This document shows positions 36,233 through 48,478 of a DNA stretch of 64,000 nt, in pieces. Location of the stretch: positions 372,001-436,000 of the forward strand of contig NC_063256.1 in assembly GCF_019578655.1 (NCBI RefSeq), read 5' to 3'. The position numbers and the translations under genes are program-made. Position 1 is the first letter of the stretch; each line of letters starts with the position of its first letter. A model generated the notes under the pieces. The model was not told the origin of the DNA and ran no database searches. It saw only the letters and a program-made list of their open reading frames with translations. This DNA comes from Ricinus communis (Eukaryota > Streptophyta > Magnoliopsida > Malpighiales > Euphorbiaceae).

Positions 36233-36525
36233 TATCAACTAAAGGTAAGAAAAGATAAAGAAAACTTAAGAGAAAGAAGAATCTATTTCTAAAGACTAAA
36301 GACAAAGAATCTATTCCTGTATATTTATTCAGTAAACTTGAAGCCATTAAATAGGCAAATACATAATAGAAATAGTATAATAATAGGACTGTAAACTAAA
36401 ACATGATCTGTAACTAAATTTCTAAAGACTAAGACAACTTTATTTCTAAAGACTAAGACAATTTTAACTTAGACTATAACTGAATTATTCAAAATTAAAT
36501 GTAGTAATCAACTATTATTATAACA
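36233..36525 (-). repeat. Copia 5' LTR with internal duplications
   Basis: A 293-bp counterpart of 31897-32136. The extra length comes from two short duplications containing 'tttctaaagactaaga', at about 36287-36320 and 36420-36470. Confidence 0.85.
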
Positions 36526-36592
36526 ATCCCTCCCCTAAACAATGTAGTGTTTCATTTAGGAGTTTCAAGCATTTTTCAAAGTACAAACAAAT
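36526..36592 (-). mobile_element. Fragment of a second, tandem copia copy
   Basis: The sequence 'aatccctcccctaaac...gtagtgtttcatttaggagtttcaa.catttttcaaa.tacaaac' matches 32137-32210, the polypurine and 3'-internal side of the element. It lies outside the 5' LTR, showing that an adjoining copy once shared this LTR. Similarity ends near 36592. Confidence 0.75.
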
Positions 36593-39500
36593 CATTCTGT
36601 ATCTACCGCTATTAATGACAAATTGACGCGCGATTAAGCACGTGTTGGGAGTGTAAACTAGATCAAACGGCTAGAACGTAGGGATCAGACTGGTCAATGC
36701 TCATCATGCGGCCACATCAACCACAAGAAGACGAACAAATAATCCGGGTTTCATCACTTTATATATGTATATATTTGTTTGTTAATTAGATTAACCAGAG
36801 TCTAAATATTCCCATGTTTTCCTTGTCTTATTTTGATCATTCAATACGCCCTAAAAGTTAGTATATATGCAAGAGCGGCCATATATATATATATAAATAT
36901 ATATATGATATATGATCCTCCTGTTCATTTTGCATACATACGTACCGATCATTACAGCACCCACTGCTTTCATCTACTCTCCACTGCATCAAATGCTTCC
37001 ATCAGCTTTCGGGTAAAGTGGATTCTTGAATCGAAAAACATGTAAGTACTCCTCAATCTTCTTACTTATATATATATATACATGCGTGTCCCCTAGGGTC
37101 TTTGTATTATGCATGACACCACCATTTTTTCCTGTGATATGATCTGGGTCTTTGGAATTGACTGATGTTTTTTGTCCCGAAATAAAACAATTACATATTG
37201 TCGTGACTTTTATATATACATATATTAGATGTGGAGTTGGTGCATGTATAATTATATACTGGCTGGCTGTCCTGCATGAAAAACTAAATCATTACATTAC
37301 ATTACTTTGAATCTATATCTTCGTCTGCTGTCCTGCACAGTATTGTTTCTCTGTATCAAGAAAACTTCAAGATACAAAATTTAACAACAAAAAGAAAAGA
37401 GATTTTGGCTGGTTAACTTGGACGAGATAGAGTTTGCGAGAGAAGGAAAATTGTATATCCTTTTATGTCTGATGATTCCATTCTCTTAAGCTTTATTTAT
37501 TTATTTTTTATTAATTAAATTAGTCCTGTTTTTTTTCCTTTGTTTTGAAAAGAAAAGTAAAAAGAGAAGGGTTGGGTAGGAGTGAAGGTATTACTAGGGG
37601 ACAAAATTTGGGCTAGTAAGTCTGATTTTCTAGTTCAAGAAAGGCCCAATGTTTCTCTTCCTTTCCACAAAGGCCTACAGTCAACTTTGCATAAGATTTA
37701 CACAAAAGATATGCAGTATTTCTTATGTTTCTTGCTATACAATATGCGCAACTTCCTTTTCCAAACTGAAATACTTCCTTCTACACAACAAAAGTAATGC
37801 TTTCCTTGTTCCAAACTTCAATTCGAGTGATGTAATTAGATTTCAGAACTTGTAGCTTCATTGAATTCATCCTTCAATCATGTTTTCCAGTCATGATTAA
37901 GTTGGTAAAGCCCCAACTTTCAAATTTCAAGTGATATAATTAGATTCTAGAACTTGTAGCTTCATTCAATTCATCATGAAATAAATGTTTTTTTTTTTTC
38001 TTTTGGAGTCAGGATAAGGGGCTTTTTCTTTTGATGAAAGTTGGTAAAGATAGAGTGAATCTGGACTTCTTGAGCTGCTGCCACTCCAGTCCCAAGGCTA
38101 TAGTACGGTACAATTGTTTTTCAATAGTTAATAACATGATGCTATCGTTTTTTGCATGCAAAAGTTTTGTCTCTGCGTCTGATAGCTCCAACTGAGAAAT
38201 AGCTCAAGTCAGGCGATATTGTCATTGGCCACGTCATTTAACCATAAAAAAAAAAAATGTATTGATTCAGTGTATCCATCATAATTAATAGAACACTGAC
38301 ATGTATGTATAAATATTTTACACTTTAATATTTAATGATTTATACATATTTCATCATTTAAAACTAATAAATATGTGTTAATAGAATATACATCAAGCTT
38401 AGGCAATAATTCTATGGAAAAGAAATTAAAAATTTATTTAATAACAACTATTTAAAAAATTATCGGACAATTAATGCATTAAAATATTTGAGCTACTTCT
38501 TCAATTTTTGTTTTACACTAAATGAAATTCTCATGATTAAATGCATTGAGTTTAAAATTAGTGTAGTAGCATGATTGAGTGCGTTGAACAACAATACTTG
38601 TCACTGTAAAACTCGAAATAGTAAATTAAACCCAACATTTGAATCACATTAACAGTATACAACCTAATTCTAGTAGCAGTCCTGTGTCCAAATTAATTGT
38701 CTAAAACATGATTTACACGTTAATAATGCTTAGGATCCATTTCTATTATGCCAAATCAATCGACGAAAGAAGAATCTATCGAATACAATTTTATGAAAGA
38801 ATGGTTGCATTTTTTCTGTTCTCTTCAACAAACTTTAAACGTAACATTCCAATACAACTCAAAGAAAACATGGGCAGCGCAAAGGAAACTATTCCCAGAA
38901 CACTGCCCCACAAACATAATACATTCTGTCAATTTCTATTAGGTGACTTTTGTTATTTCTTCGAGTCCTCAATAACAAAATGAAAACTTTAAAGGAATTC
39001 AATTTAATTTAAATGGTAATTAACCATTACCTTAAAAGTGTCAGTTTTACCAAAAGGGTAGCAAAATAGTCTTTTCTTTTCTTCCGAAAGGTGCAAAGAC
39101 TTGCACTTTAACTAATCAAACCTTTAATCCTTGAGTTTTTTACCGACCGAATTATGGCTTTTTACTCAGATGTGTTAAAGAAAATAAATAATTCTCTATA
39201 TAAATATAGTCTGAAAATATTTATTTATATATGCTTTTTGTTGCCAGGTGGCACAACAGAGAAAATTAACCACAAAAGGTCTATAGTCATACTATCCACC
39301 TTTGACTAAAATGTTTAACAAACTTTTGGTGACAAGTTTTGATAATGTTTATGAAAGAATAATACGTGCACCTTTCTTTTTAGAATTTGTTATTCAAATT
39401 CTAATATTGTTCATTTTTTAATATTTTCAATATAACATTTATTCATTTTATAACTATTTTAGCATTCCCAATGTCATTTTTAGTATAGAATTAATTTTAT

Positions 39501-40829
39501 AAATTATAAAATAAGAACTATAATAAAAATCATAGAATAAAAGTAATGATTATAATTGAATATAATATTATTAAAATAATGCTAAAAATTATATTATATT
39601 ATTATGGTAATAATATTTTATGAAAAAACCATGCATATAATTCTTACAATTTGTTATTTATATTTGAAGATTATTAATTTTTCAATATTTTTAATATGAA
39701 ATTTATTTAATTTTTAGAATTATTTTAATATTATGAAATTATAAAACAAAAAACGTAAATTTAAGAAGAAAACACGGCAATTACATGCTGCTTGTAAAGC
39801 AAGTGACATGCATGGCACTTTTGTTTTTCAAAATTTTAGTAATTTTATATTGATGCCAGTTTTATAATTTATGGGTATAAAAGAATTATATCAATATTTT
39901 AATAATATAAAATAAAAATATGTAATGATTAATATTAATATGAAATTATAAAATTATAAAATTAAAAATCCATGCATGGTAACCCACATACGGCCACTGT
40001 ACTACTATATGGTGAAATTATATCGAAGATTGCTAGCGACCGTCAAGATTTAATTAAAGGAAAATGTAAAATACATTTTAGCCAAATTCTGGAACATTGC
40101 CCGCCACTTGGAAAGAAATGATATTTTCATACAAAAGTTATTTATAGAATTATTTTCTGTTTTTTTTTTTTCTTTTCTTCTTAACATATCTAAGTAAAAC
40201 CCCCCGCATGAAAGCCTGGACTGATTTTAAAAGCATAGATTTGTATAATATTAAGACATATAGGCTAATCCATGAGATCCATCAAATTTATGGACTGTTG
40301 ACATTACTTCACTGTATATTCCAAAACTATGGGCTTGAGTTAGTTTAGTCCATGTATGTTTCTCAAATGTAAATTCATCTTTATGGGGAATGTTAAGATG
40401 TCTACTACACCTTGAGTAAATTTGAAAATGATACAGTTTATAACGTAAAACTAAACCCTTTAATTTGATTACGTATCTAATGATTAGAATCTACTAAAAT
40501 TTATTTGGATAATTTAAAAAAAAATTAAATAAATTTAGTCTACCATGTTATTCGTATATAATCCAATTCAAAATATTTAATGAGGATAAATGATGCAAAA
40601 GCTTGAAGTAGGGAGTGAACACTAAACAAACATAAAATGTGCATATACAAAGTAACTCTTAGCAGGCATATATGACAAATTTTTTGAACATATGGATGTA
40701 AGAATGAACTGAATAGCATCAAAATAAAATAGCCACCAGACTTCTTTTGATAATTTTAAAAAAGAAAAGCTCTAAAATTATATGCTAGATTTGAGATAAT
40801 TTTACGAATTAGAGAGGATAATGATAAAA
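36593..40829. other. Intergenic, no gene recognised
   Basis: TATA-like runs (36765-36915), a pair of 50-bp direct repeats (37822-37977), and low-complexity AT-rich DNA. Small ORFs at 37582-37797 and 38708-38983 match nothing I know. Confidence 0.45.
37822..37977 (+). repeat. Pair of ~50-bp direct repeats
   Basis: The unit 'gtgat.taattagatt' followed by 'agaacttgtagcttcatt' and 'aattcatc' occurs at 37822-37870 and again at 37929-37977, about 107 bp apart, with few differences. Confidence 0.8.
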
Positions 40830-41048
40830 ATTGTATTTAATTTTATTTTATTCACATTTTTAATCAGTTTTATTTAAATTATTTAATTTTAATTATATTT
40901 TGATTGGATTACTACGCAAATAAAAATTTGACACATAATAAAAATAGTCAATTCGCATTAAAAAGGAGAAATATAATATGTCAAATTCTTATCGATGAAG
41001 CGATTAAGCTGAAATTAATATTAAAATAAAACTAAATGAAAAATACAC
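40830..41048. mobile_element. Foldback MITE, copy 2
   Basis: Inverted arms: the left arm starts 'tgtatttaattttatttta', and the reverse complement of the right end starts 'tgtatttttcatttagtttt'. The inner pair 'aatttgacacat' and 'atgtcaaatt' brackets a small loop. It resembles the elements at 13.9 kb and 50.7 kb but is the most degenerate. Confidence 0.45.
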
Positions 41049-44000
41049 AGTGAGAAAGAAAACAAAAACCTGGAATAGTGCCCGATTGCCAACTATGGTG
41101 CATCAATAAGATTTTTTTTTTTAATTTCTAAAGTGAGAACAAATTATAAATCTAAATGACCAAATAAGTGTCTGTGCTAAGAAAAGAATAATAATTGTAT
41201 TCTTATCTAAATATAGTTTCTCAAAATGAAACCTTTTGGTAAAAGATATCAAAATCTTGAATTCCTATATATACTTGTGTTATGAGCACCATTATATCGA
41301 CTTATCTAGTCAAATCTTTATCGTCAGCCATGCAACAAGCTCAAGGACTTTTTAAAGTATTAATTTATTGTATCAGAAATGGATAGGCAAGGACAATTCT
41401 TTCCTGGATTTCACTTGCCCGTAATCCCAAATTAGAGATTACTTTTCAAGATAAGTTACCTTATTAAGATGATAAAGATGGAGGGAGTGAAAAATAAAAG
41501 AATATCTATGGAAAAATTAAAGCCCATTTTCTTGTTGGGCGTATGCCTTGATTATTCTTTTTAAGCTAAAGTCGAATAGAAAAGGCATAAGTGCGTCTGT
41601 GGAAACACTTTAAGAAAAAATAATAAAACTTATCAATGATATGCATTACCTTTTTCCCTATGATTTGCACGACGTAATAAACATTATATATTGGTTTTGG
41701 CTTGGGTTTTTTTTATTTTATTTCATTTCATTTGGCAAAAATAATAAATATATGGAATATTATCTATAATTTTTATTAATTGGCTGTCTGACGTTTGCGT
41801 ATTATGGGTAAATTATTTTTCTCATACGTTTAAAATTATTTTGAAAGAAACAGAAATGACGTCAGTCTCCACTTATATCTTCTATGTGTAGTTCTATAAT
41901 TACTAAAAAGACACTCTAATGACATGCATGTACATCTATTCTTAATTGTACTTTCTAATAGATTTCTTTTTGGATGCTGTAGCACTTAGTAAAGCAATAA
42001 ATATATATCTATACAGAGAGAGCAAAAAAAAAAAAAAAGGTGCTTTATCGGCATAATAATCCGAGTTTTAGGTGGGTTTATCCTCATGATCTTGGTGTTT
42101 ATTACCAAAGATGGTGGACATCATTCAGAGAAGAACAAACGTGTAAAGGTATCGACTCCATCATTAGTGGGTGGGATCTAAGTGTGTGATTAGATAAGAG
42201 AGGATCTCTCACTCCATCTTATCTGACGTTCCCAATTAAACCATATATATATATATTCATATGATATGATTATTACTACTTCAGCTTCACATTAATCTAT
42301 TCCCTTTTTTTATTTTTTCTTAAATTTCTTTCTTATCCAGCCGTCCTCATTTCATTTACACTTTCGTGAATCTTATGAAATAGAAAAAGAAAAAGAAACA
42401 TTGATATGTTGGGCAGTAGGATGGGTCTGAGGAAACACCCAAAATAAATAATTTAAGTAAAATTGCATAAATCGGCGGCACGTAAACACCTGTTAAAAGA
42501 GCATCTCCATGCATCTTGAACATGTCATCCCTTGTCAGTAATATTATGGAGGCTGCATGTTGGGAGTTAGAACCCCTGCGTACAATGTATTTTAGGTAAT
42601 AGTATGGCAATCAATCTTTATTTAATTCCCTAACATTAGATTAAGGATAAGTGTTTAGACCTAATATGTATGTTGAGATGCATGCATATTATCATGAATT
42701 AATAGTACAATACTCGTGTGTTCATATTCTTATATCTAACCAAATTCACATTAATGGTTCTCTTCTCAAAATATTTTAGATGTGAGATATAATAAACAAA
42801 AGCTTGAATGTAATTAAGAATTTTAATTGCATTTACATATCTTTTTATATAAGAAAATAATAAAAAAATAGTGGTATATTAATTAAAGAAAATAAATGAA
42901 TGATGATATAAATTCACTTTTTTTAATGAACTCCGGAGATTGTCTAAATATTCAGTAAAAGAATGTAAAAATGAAAAAAAAAATGAATTTTTGAGAATAT
43001 ACGAGATAAGAGGAATATATCACGATTATCTCAAATATACAATAAATAATTTAAGTGTGTCATTTGAAAAAATAATAGTAATGAAAAGGCTGTGTTTTCT
43101 TTTAATTCCTAAGCATGTTAAATTAGAGAAAGTTTAATGTCTTTTTGCCTGAAGTTAAATGTTACTTTATTATTTTTGGGGTTAATTAGGGTTTGTTTAT
43201 TATTGGTATTTAGGGTTAAAAATATATAATTAAATATTTTTAGTTAATTAGTTTTTTATTTTAATGTAGATTAAATTTTTAAATGAATTTTGTATGAATA
43301 AATATTAATTTTTATTTTCAAGAATAAATGTTAAAAGTTTTTAGAAGACAGCTATTCACAACTGAAGTACCAAACGTTTTGCTGAAAGGGTGGCCAAAGT
43401 TTTTCGAAATAATATTGAAAATAATAATAATAATAATCGTCATTAAATTTATATGAGATTGCCATTATTATGTATGCTACGTAACGTAACATAGGTATAC
43501 AATTCAAAATAATAATATAATAATAATGATGTTGGTTATGTTCCACTGAGAAAGGGATGAGTTTGGTTTGTTAGCCTGACAAAAGCAACAAAAAGCCAAG
43601 CTGACTAGCCGAGTATGCAAAAACGCGGCCTGTGAAATACACGTGCCAGCACGCATTGTTTCGTTGGTCGGAAAGGCAAATTTGTCATTTCCTCATATGG
43701 TTCTTTTTAGTGGCGGGGCCCAAGTCAAAACATTCTTTCTTTTTTTCTTTTCATTTTCTATTTTCTTAATTAAAAAACCCAGCATATGCTAGAGCTATCT
43801 TTTAACAGAGGTTGCTTACTGGGCGCCACTGTATTATTTACTAAATCAATAAATAATTAATATAATAAATTATTATTCATTATAATTGTGTGTTAATATA
43901 AATAGATTGGATAAATGATAAAATCCGATTAAACGAAGAACGACCAATAGTAAAACTCAAAAGGTGCGAATTTCAATCCATTTATTTTTGGGTAGAAAAT

Positions 44001-45139
44001 TCAGTCCTTTTTCCTTACCGATGCAACGTGAGTTTCGAATTCAATAATTAATTATAAGATAAGTGGATGTAGGGCCCATATCTAAGTATAGCGGTTTTTC
44101 CTGTTATTATTATGCAATCATTCGTCATAACTAAAAAGAAGAGGTGTAAGGAAATATTTTTAATAAATATAAAAAGTACGAAAAAGAAAAACGGAATTGG
44201 TTAGTGGTCCCCACCCTCTTGACGAAATTTTTAAAAAAAAAAAAAAAAAAGGAAAAAATGGTCTCTGATTCTCTGCCTCTCTATTCCTAGCTCTCCTATT
44301 TGATCGCTAAATAGTACATGCACCGCGTGCCGTCCACTTCTTAAATTCGATTCAACATAATCGGTTTTTATAGTTTTTTTTTAGTTTAATTCATTCTTCA
44401 AAAATTTTATTATTTTAATTTTCTAACTGTCTCTAATTATTATTTAATACTTTTAATTTTATTTAATTTAAAAATATGTTAAGAATAGAAATCATGAGAT
44501 TAAAATAATTATTATTAAATTTCAGAGCTTAAATTCATAAAATTTTATAATAAAAATAGATATTCGAATAAATTAAAACTAAATATTTATCAATCTCTTA
44601 TTTATATAAACTAATAATAAGATTATCATTTTTTTGGTGTAAATTGTAACAAATTTATTTTAGAAACTTTACACTAATCATGATGGCGTCAGAAATTATC
44701 TGTTGGATAGAAATCATTAGTAATTGAACTAAGAAGAAATAGATAAAAGATTTTAAAGATTAATGAAATTGAAAAGAAAATAAAAATATAAAAATGGTCA
44801 TTATGTAAAAATAACAATTTTTTATGAGAAATGAGTCAACATTATGGATAAAATAACTTATTATAAATAAAAAGAACTAAAGCATATTCATAATTCATGT
44901 TAGATTACTTTTAATTAAATCTTTTAATATAAGACGAAATTCATATTAGATCAATTTAAATTAAATCTTTCAATATAATATCGAATTCAAGTAACATATT
45001 TTATAAATTTAGCTTTCTTTTTAACACACTTTCAACTAATAAAAAAAATTATTTAAAAATTATAATAATTTATGAACTATCTCTTCATATTCAGACTCTT
45101 ATTGCAATTAAGTGTACACATTTTAGAAAACTTTAGGAT
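41049..45139. other. Intergenic, no gene recognised
   Basis: AT-rich, with poly(A) tracts near 42027 and 44231. ORFs at 42356-42610 (minus) and 42940-43137 (plus) have biased composition and no recognisable domain. Confidence 0.45.
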
Positions 45140-45391
45140 TTATAAATAAATCAAACGTGTGTTATGAATTATTCAAAATTCAGATCGATAAAAAACTTAT
45201 TTAAAGTCATTCGTTAATTTAAACGAGCTGAGTTTGAGCTCAATTTCGAGCTTGATAATTTTATCAAACCAAACTCGAGCTTGCAAACAGATTCAGAATC
45301 TGACTCGTCTATATAGTCTGTGAACATATTCGTTTATAAACTCGACAAATAGACTCGTAAGTAAGCTCATTTATAGGCTCAAATTCAAATT

Positions 45392-45404
45392 CAAAATAAT
45401 AATA

Positions 45405-45438
<34 letters not shown>
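45392..45438. repeat. (AAT)n microsatellite
   Basis: About 47 bp of AAT/ATA triplets with one TAG interruption. Confidence 0.9.
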
Positions 45439-45499
45439 GGCTTAATTGCACTAAAAATCAAAATCTTTACGTCCAATTACGAATTCGGTCAATCCTTTT

Positions 45500-45905
45500 A
45501 ACTTTTACTTAAGTGGTCCGATTTTACTAATTCATTGCAATTGTAGTCAAACTAAAATCTAGGTCAAAATAAGATGACTTGTCATTATCAACAATTTACA
45601 TGTCACTGTCATATACATTTTTACACAAGACATATGAATTACTAAAGTCAAATTATAGATAAATGAAAACATGAATGACAAGTGAAAATCATGAATCAAT
45701 AAGAAGAATGAGGGGTGAAGTCATTTCCTTTCTCAGTTTCGTTGTAATTTTGTGTATTTTTTTAAAAGGCAAACAATATTGATAAAATAAAAAGATATTA
45801 GTATCTAGAGTTAAGAAAATAGCATCTAATTTTGACCGAAATTTTAATTTGACTATAATTGTAGTCAATTAGCCAAATCAGGTTATTTAAGTAAAAATAT
45901 TTAAT
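45500..45905. mobile_element. Foldback element with ~75-bp inverted arms
   Basis: The left arm 45503-45580 ('cttttacttaagtgg', 'attgtagtcaaactaaaat') pairs with the reverse complement of 45825-45905 ('ttttacttaaataacc', 'attatagtcaaattaaaat'). It interrupts the CTCGAG-rich repeat. Confidence 0.6.
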
Positions 45906-46779
45906 TTGATACTTTCATCATTCCTATTGATTAATTTAATTATTAAAAATATTTAATAAACTCGAGCTTGAACTCGAAATTATGCTTAACGAGCTTAAAT
46001 TCGAGATTTTCTTTTTATACAATTATATAATGAATCAAATTTAAATCAAATTCGAAGGATTCATCGAGCTGAGTTAGTTGTGAACTGCGCTCGAACTATT
46101 CATGAATTTAATTACTTTTAAATGAGTCGAACTCGAGTTTTATTATAAAAGCTCGAATTGTACTCAAGTTGAGCTCGAGCTTCAACCAAAATTAAACAAA
46201 CTAAATCTCAACTTGTTGATATTCGGTTCTGCCTGATCGAATTGCGGCCCTACCTAAAGTGAAATCATGTGTCAGAAATTTCTCAAATTGCAAAGGAAAT
46301 TTGACAATATGTTTGAGTTTTTTTTAATGGCTAAATATGCATTTAAATGGGTTTTCCAGCGGGCCACTGTACCTTTTGCATGCGTTGGTTCGTTGTTATA
46401 AATCTAATACGGAGAGTGATGTTCAAGCACTAGAGACTAGTCTACCCTCCGACCATCTACGACACCGGACTACTTTATGATTTAATAACGTGGAAAACAC
46501 CATTTATATACCGATTCCTAGTTTTCCGGATATATTTCATTGTTGGGTTTCTAATAAAATATAGATTTAAATTTCTGATTTAATAAAATTTATGTTTTAA
46601 TTTCTTTTTATAGATTATCTTTTATCAACTAAGGTTTTAGAAAAAGAAAAGAAATTTAAATTTGACAAAAATGCTGCCACCAAACTTAAAATTTAATGGA
46701 GCTATTAATTGTAGAAATATAGATAAATTTACACTAAATGACTATAAAACATATAAAATTATTTATAAATTAGTTATTT

Positions 46780-47060
46780 ATCCGTGCATTGTATGACTAT
46801 TATTATTATTTGAATTATAAAATTAAGTTAATAGATATAATTTAATAAATTTTTTAATTTTTAATATTATTTAATAATATTTTGAAAATAATAACAAACT
46901 AACTATTTTTAAATGTATTTTTTAATTTAAAAATTTAAAATTTAATGCAATAATTTAAAAATATTTATTAATTAATTTTAGTAATATATAATTCAATACT
47001 AACTTACTAAAGAATAAAAATTTATTATACAATTAAAAATTAATTTACAATTGAATATAA
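46780..47060. repeat. Dispersed AT-rich repeat, copy B
   Basis: Shares ordered motifs with 2740-3060: 'tttatccgtgcattgta', 'attataaaattaagttaata', 'aacaaactaactatttt', 'aatgcaataat'. Same orientation, moderately diverged. Confidence 0.6.
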
Positions 47061-47367
47061 TTTAAAATGTTAATTCTAAAATATAAATTATCATCCAATT
47101 TAAAAAATTAATTTATTAGTGAATATAATATTAAATTGTAATTAATATAATTTTTCAGAATAGAATTAGTATTATTATCTAATTAGAAAACTATTTATTA
47201 ATTAATATAGTTAATATTTAATTAAAAATATAATTTATTAATCAATAAATTAATATAAAAATTAAATATAAATATAAATTTTATGTGTTAAAAGTAATAC
47301 ACATATTAAAATAAAATTTATATATTAAAAATCAAACACGCATGTTAAAAAATTTTAAGTTTCAAAA

Positions 47368-47368
<1 letters not shown>

Positions 47369-47421
<53 letters not shown>
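47369..47421. repeat. (TA)n microsatellite
   Basis: About 53 bp of perfect TA dinucleotides. Confidence 0.95.
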
Positions 47422-47424
<3 letters not shown>

Positions 47425-47771
47425 GACTATAATCTTTTAAATTTAAGGATTCATAGAATTTTAAGGTGTTATTGAGTTATTGTCAACGATATCATTATTT
47501 CTTTTTATGACCTGATATTAATATTATATGTTGTTTTAATAATAAAATTATTTTTTAAGTGTTTAATTATAAATTTAGTTACTGTGTATATAAAAATATT
47601 ATAAGTTCCATTATAAATTTATTCTAGCAGAATATATATATGTATATTAATTTATGTAAGATCTTAGATTCAAATATTTCTTAATAGCTTAAAATGAAAG
47701 AAAGAAATATATCATGTATCGAGCTATGCATTTTGTTTTTGAAAAAACAAGTATTATATGCAAACAAGCGC

Positions 47772-48278
47772 AGTGTAGTGGCCGGATAAGATGCGCATCT
47801 TTTTGGACCGGCTAAAGCCGAGCCGATAGAGCAAATTTCTTTTATTGTTATTATTTGGAAAGTACTGTTGGACGGCCAATCAAATCTTTCTAACTTAATT
47901 GCATGTACGTCTTTCATTGGCTTCACTTTGGACCCCACTTCCTGCAATCCTCCATTTTTTTTTATTTACGCGGGCCTCCTCTGCTTTAGTTCTTTTGTTG
48001 ATTTTTCTTTTATATTTATTTTAAGCTACTGCTTGCCCACCTTTTTTCTGAATTTATTGAAACAAAAAAATATGAATCATTTCTATTAATTAATAATCCT
48101 ACTGTTACTATTTATCTCTGTTCAAGCATCGATATCCCTCCGTCATCAAATCAAAACTATCAGACTTTCTTTCTGCTTTTAGTGATCTCCCACAACAGTA
48201 AACTTTCCCTGTCGTAGCTTTTAAACTTCATCTCCCATTTCTCCCTCTCCAAACTTTTTTTCTTTATGCCCTATAAAA
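47772..48278 (+). promoter_or_regulatory. Upstream region of lipase copy 2, conserved with copy 1
   Basis: Islands at 47772-47835 and 47872-47943 match those upstream of the first lipase gene. A TATA box (tataaaa) lies at 48272-48278 inside the shared string 'gccctataaaaggccactt'. The leader after it is about 80% similar to the copy 1 leader. Confidence 0.6.
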
Positions 48279-48478
48279 GGCCACTTCAAAACTCTCTGGA
48301 TGCAACAATCATCACCATCTGCATCGACTATTCCTCTGTTTCATCTCTCTTCTGCAACCATTTTCACTTTAAAAGAAAACTGCAAAACTCACAAAGAAGA
48401 AAACACCCATTCCATTTCAACATTCTATACGCAGCTGTGTGCAGGTTGTTAATTAAGAGCAATCCTGTACAGAGAAAA

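Larger units (their letters stand above)
31897..36525 (-). mobile_element. Ty1/copia retrotransposon, complete structure but decayed
   Basis: The element is on the minus strand with LTRs at 36233-36525 (5') and 31897-32136 (3'). The primer-binding site TGGTATCAGAG, complementary to initiator tRNA-Met, is at 36231-36221, adjacent to the 5' LTR. A purine-rich tract (AAGGGAGGAAT) abuts the 3' LTR. Gene order is gag, protease, integrase, reverse transcriptase, RNase H, which is the copia order. Stops and shifts occur throughout, so it is not autonomous. The 5' LTR is flanked on its outer side by 3'-internal sequence of another copy, not host DNA, so no target-site duplication is expected. Confidence 0.9.
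45140..46256. repeat. Composite CTCGAG-rich dispersed repeat with inner foldback
   Basis: The outer parts (45200-45370 and 45955-46190) are rich in 'gctcgag' and 'actcgag' variants, a composition common in plant hAT-type non-autonomous elements. The right end may be 'gcggccctacc' (46256). The middle holds an AAT microsatellite and an inverted-repeat element. The left boundary is uncertain. Confidence 0.4.
46257..47771. other. Intergenic, AT-rich with repeats
   Basis: No gene recognised. The region contains the second copy of the dispersed AT-rich repeat and a long TA run. Confidence 0.5.

Noticed and set aside
48266..48478. 71-codon N-terminal extension of lipase copy 2
   Set aside because: The upstream ATG sits just before the TATA box, so transcripts would start after it; the copy 1 leader has no matching open frame.
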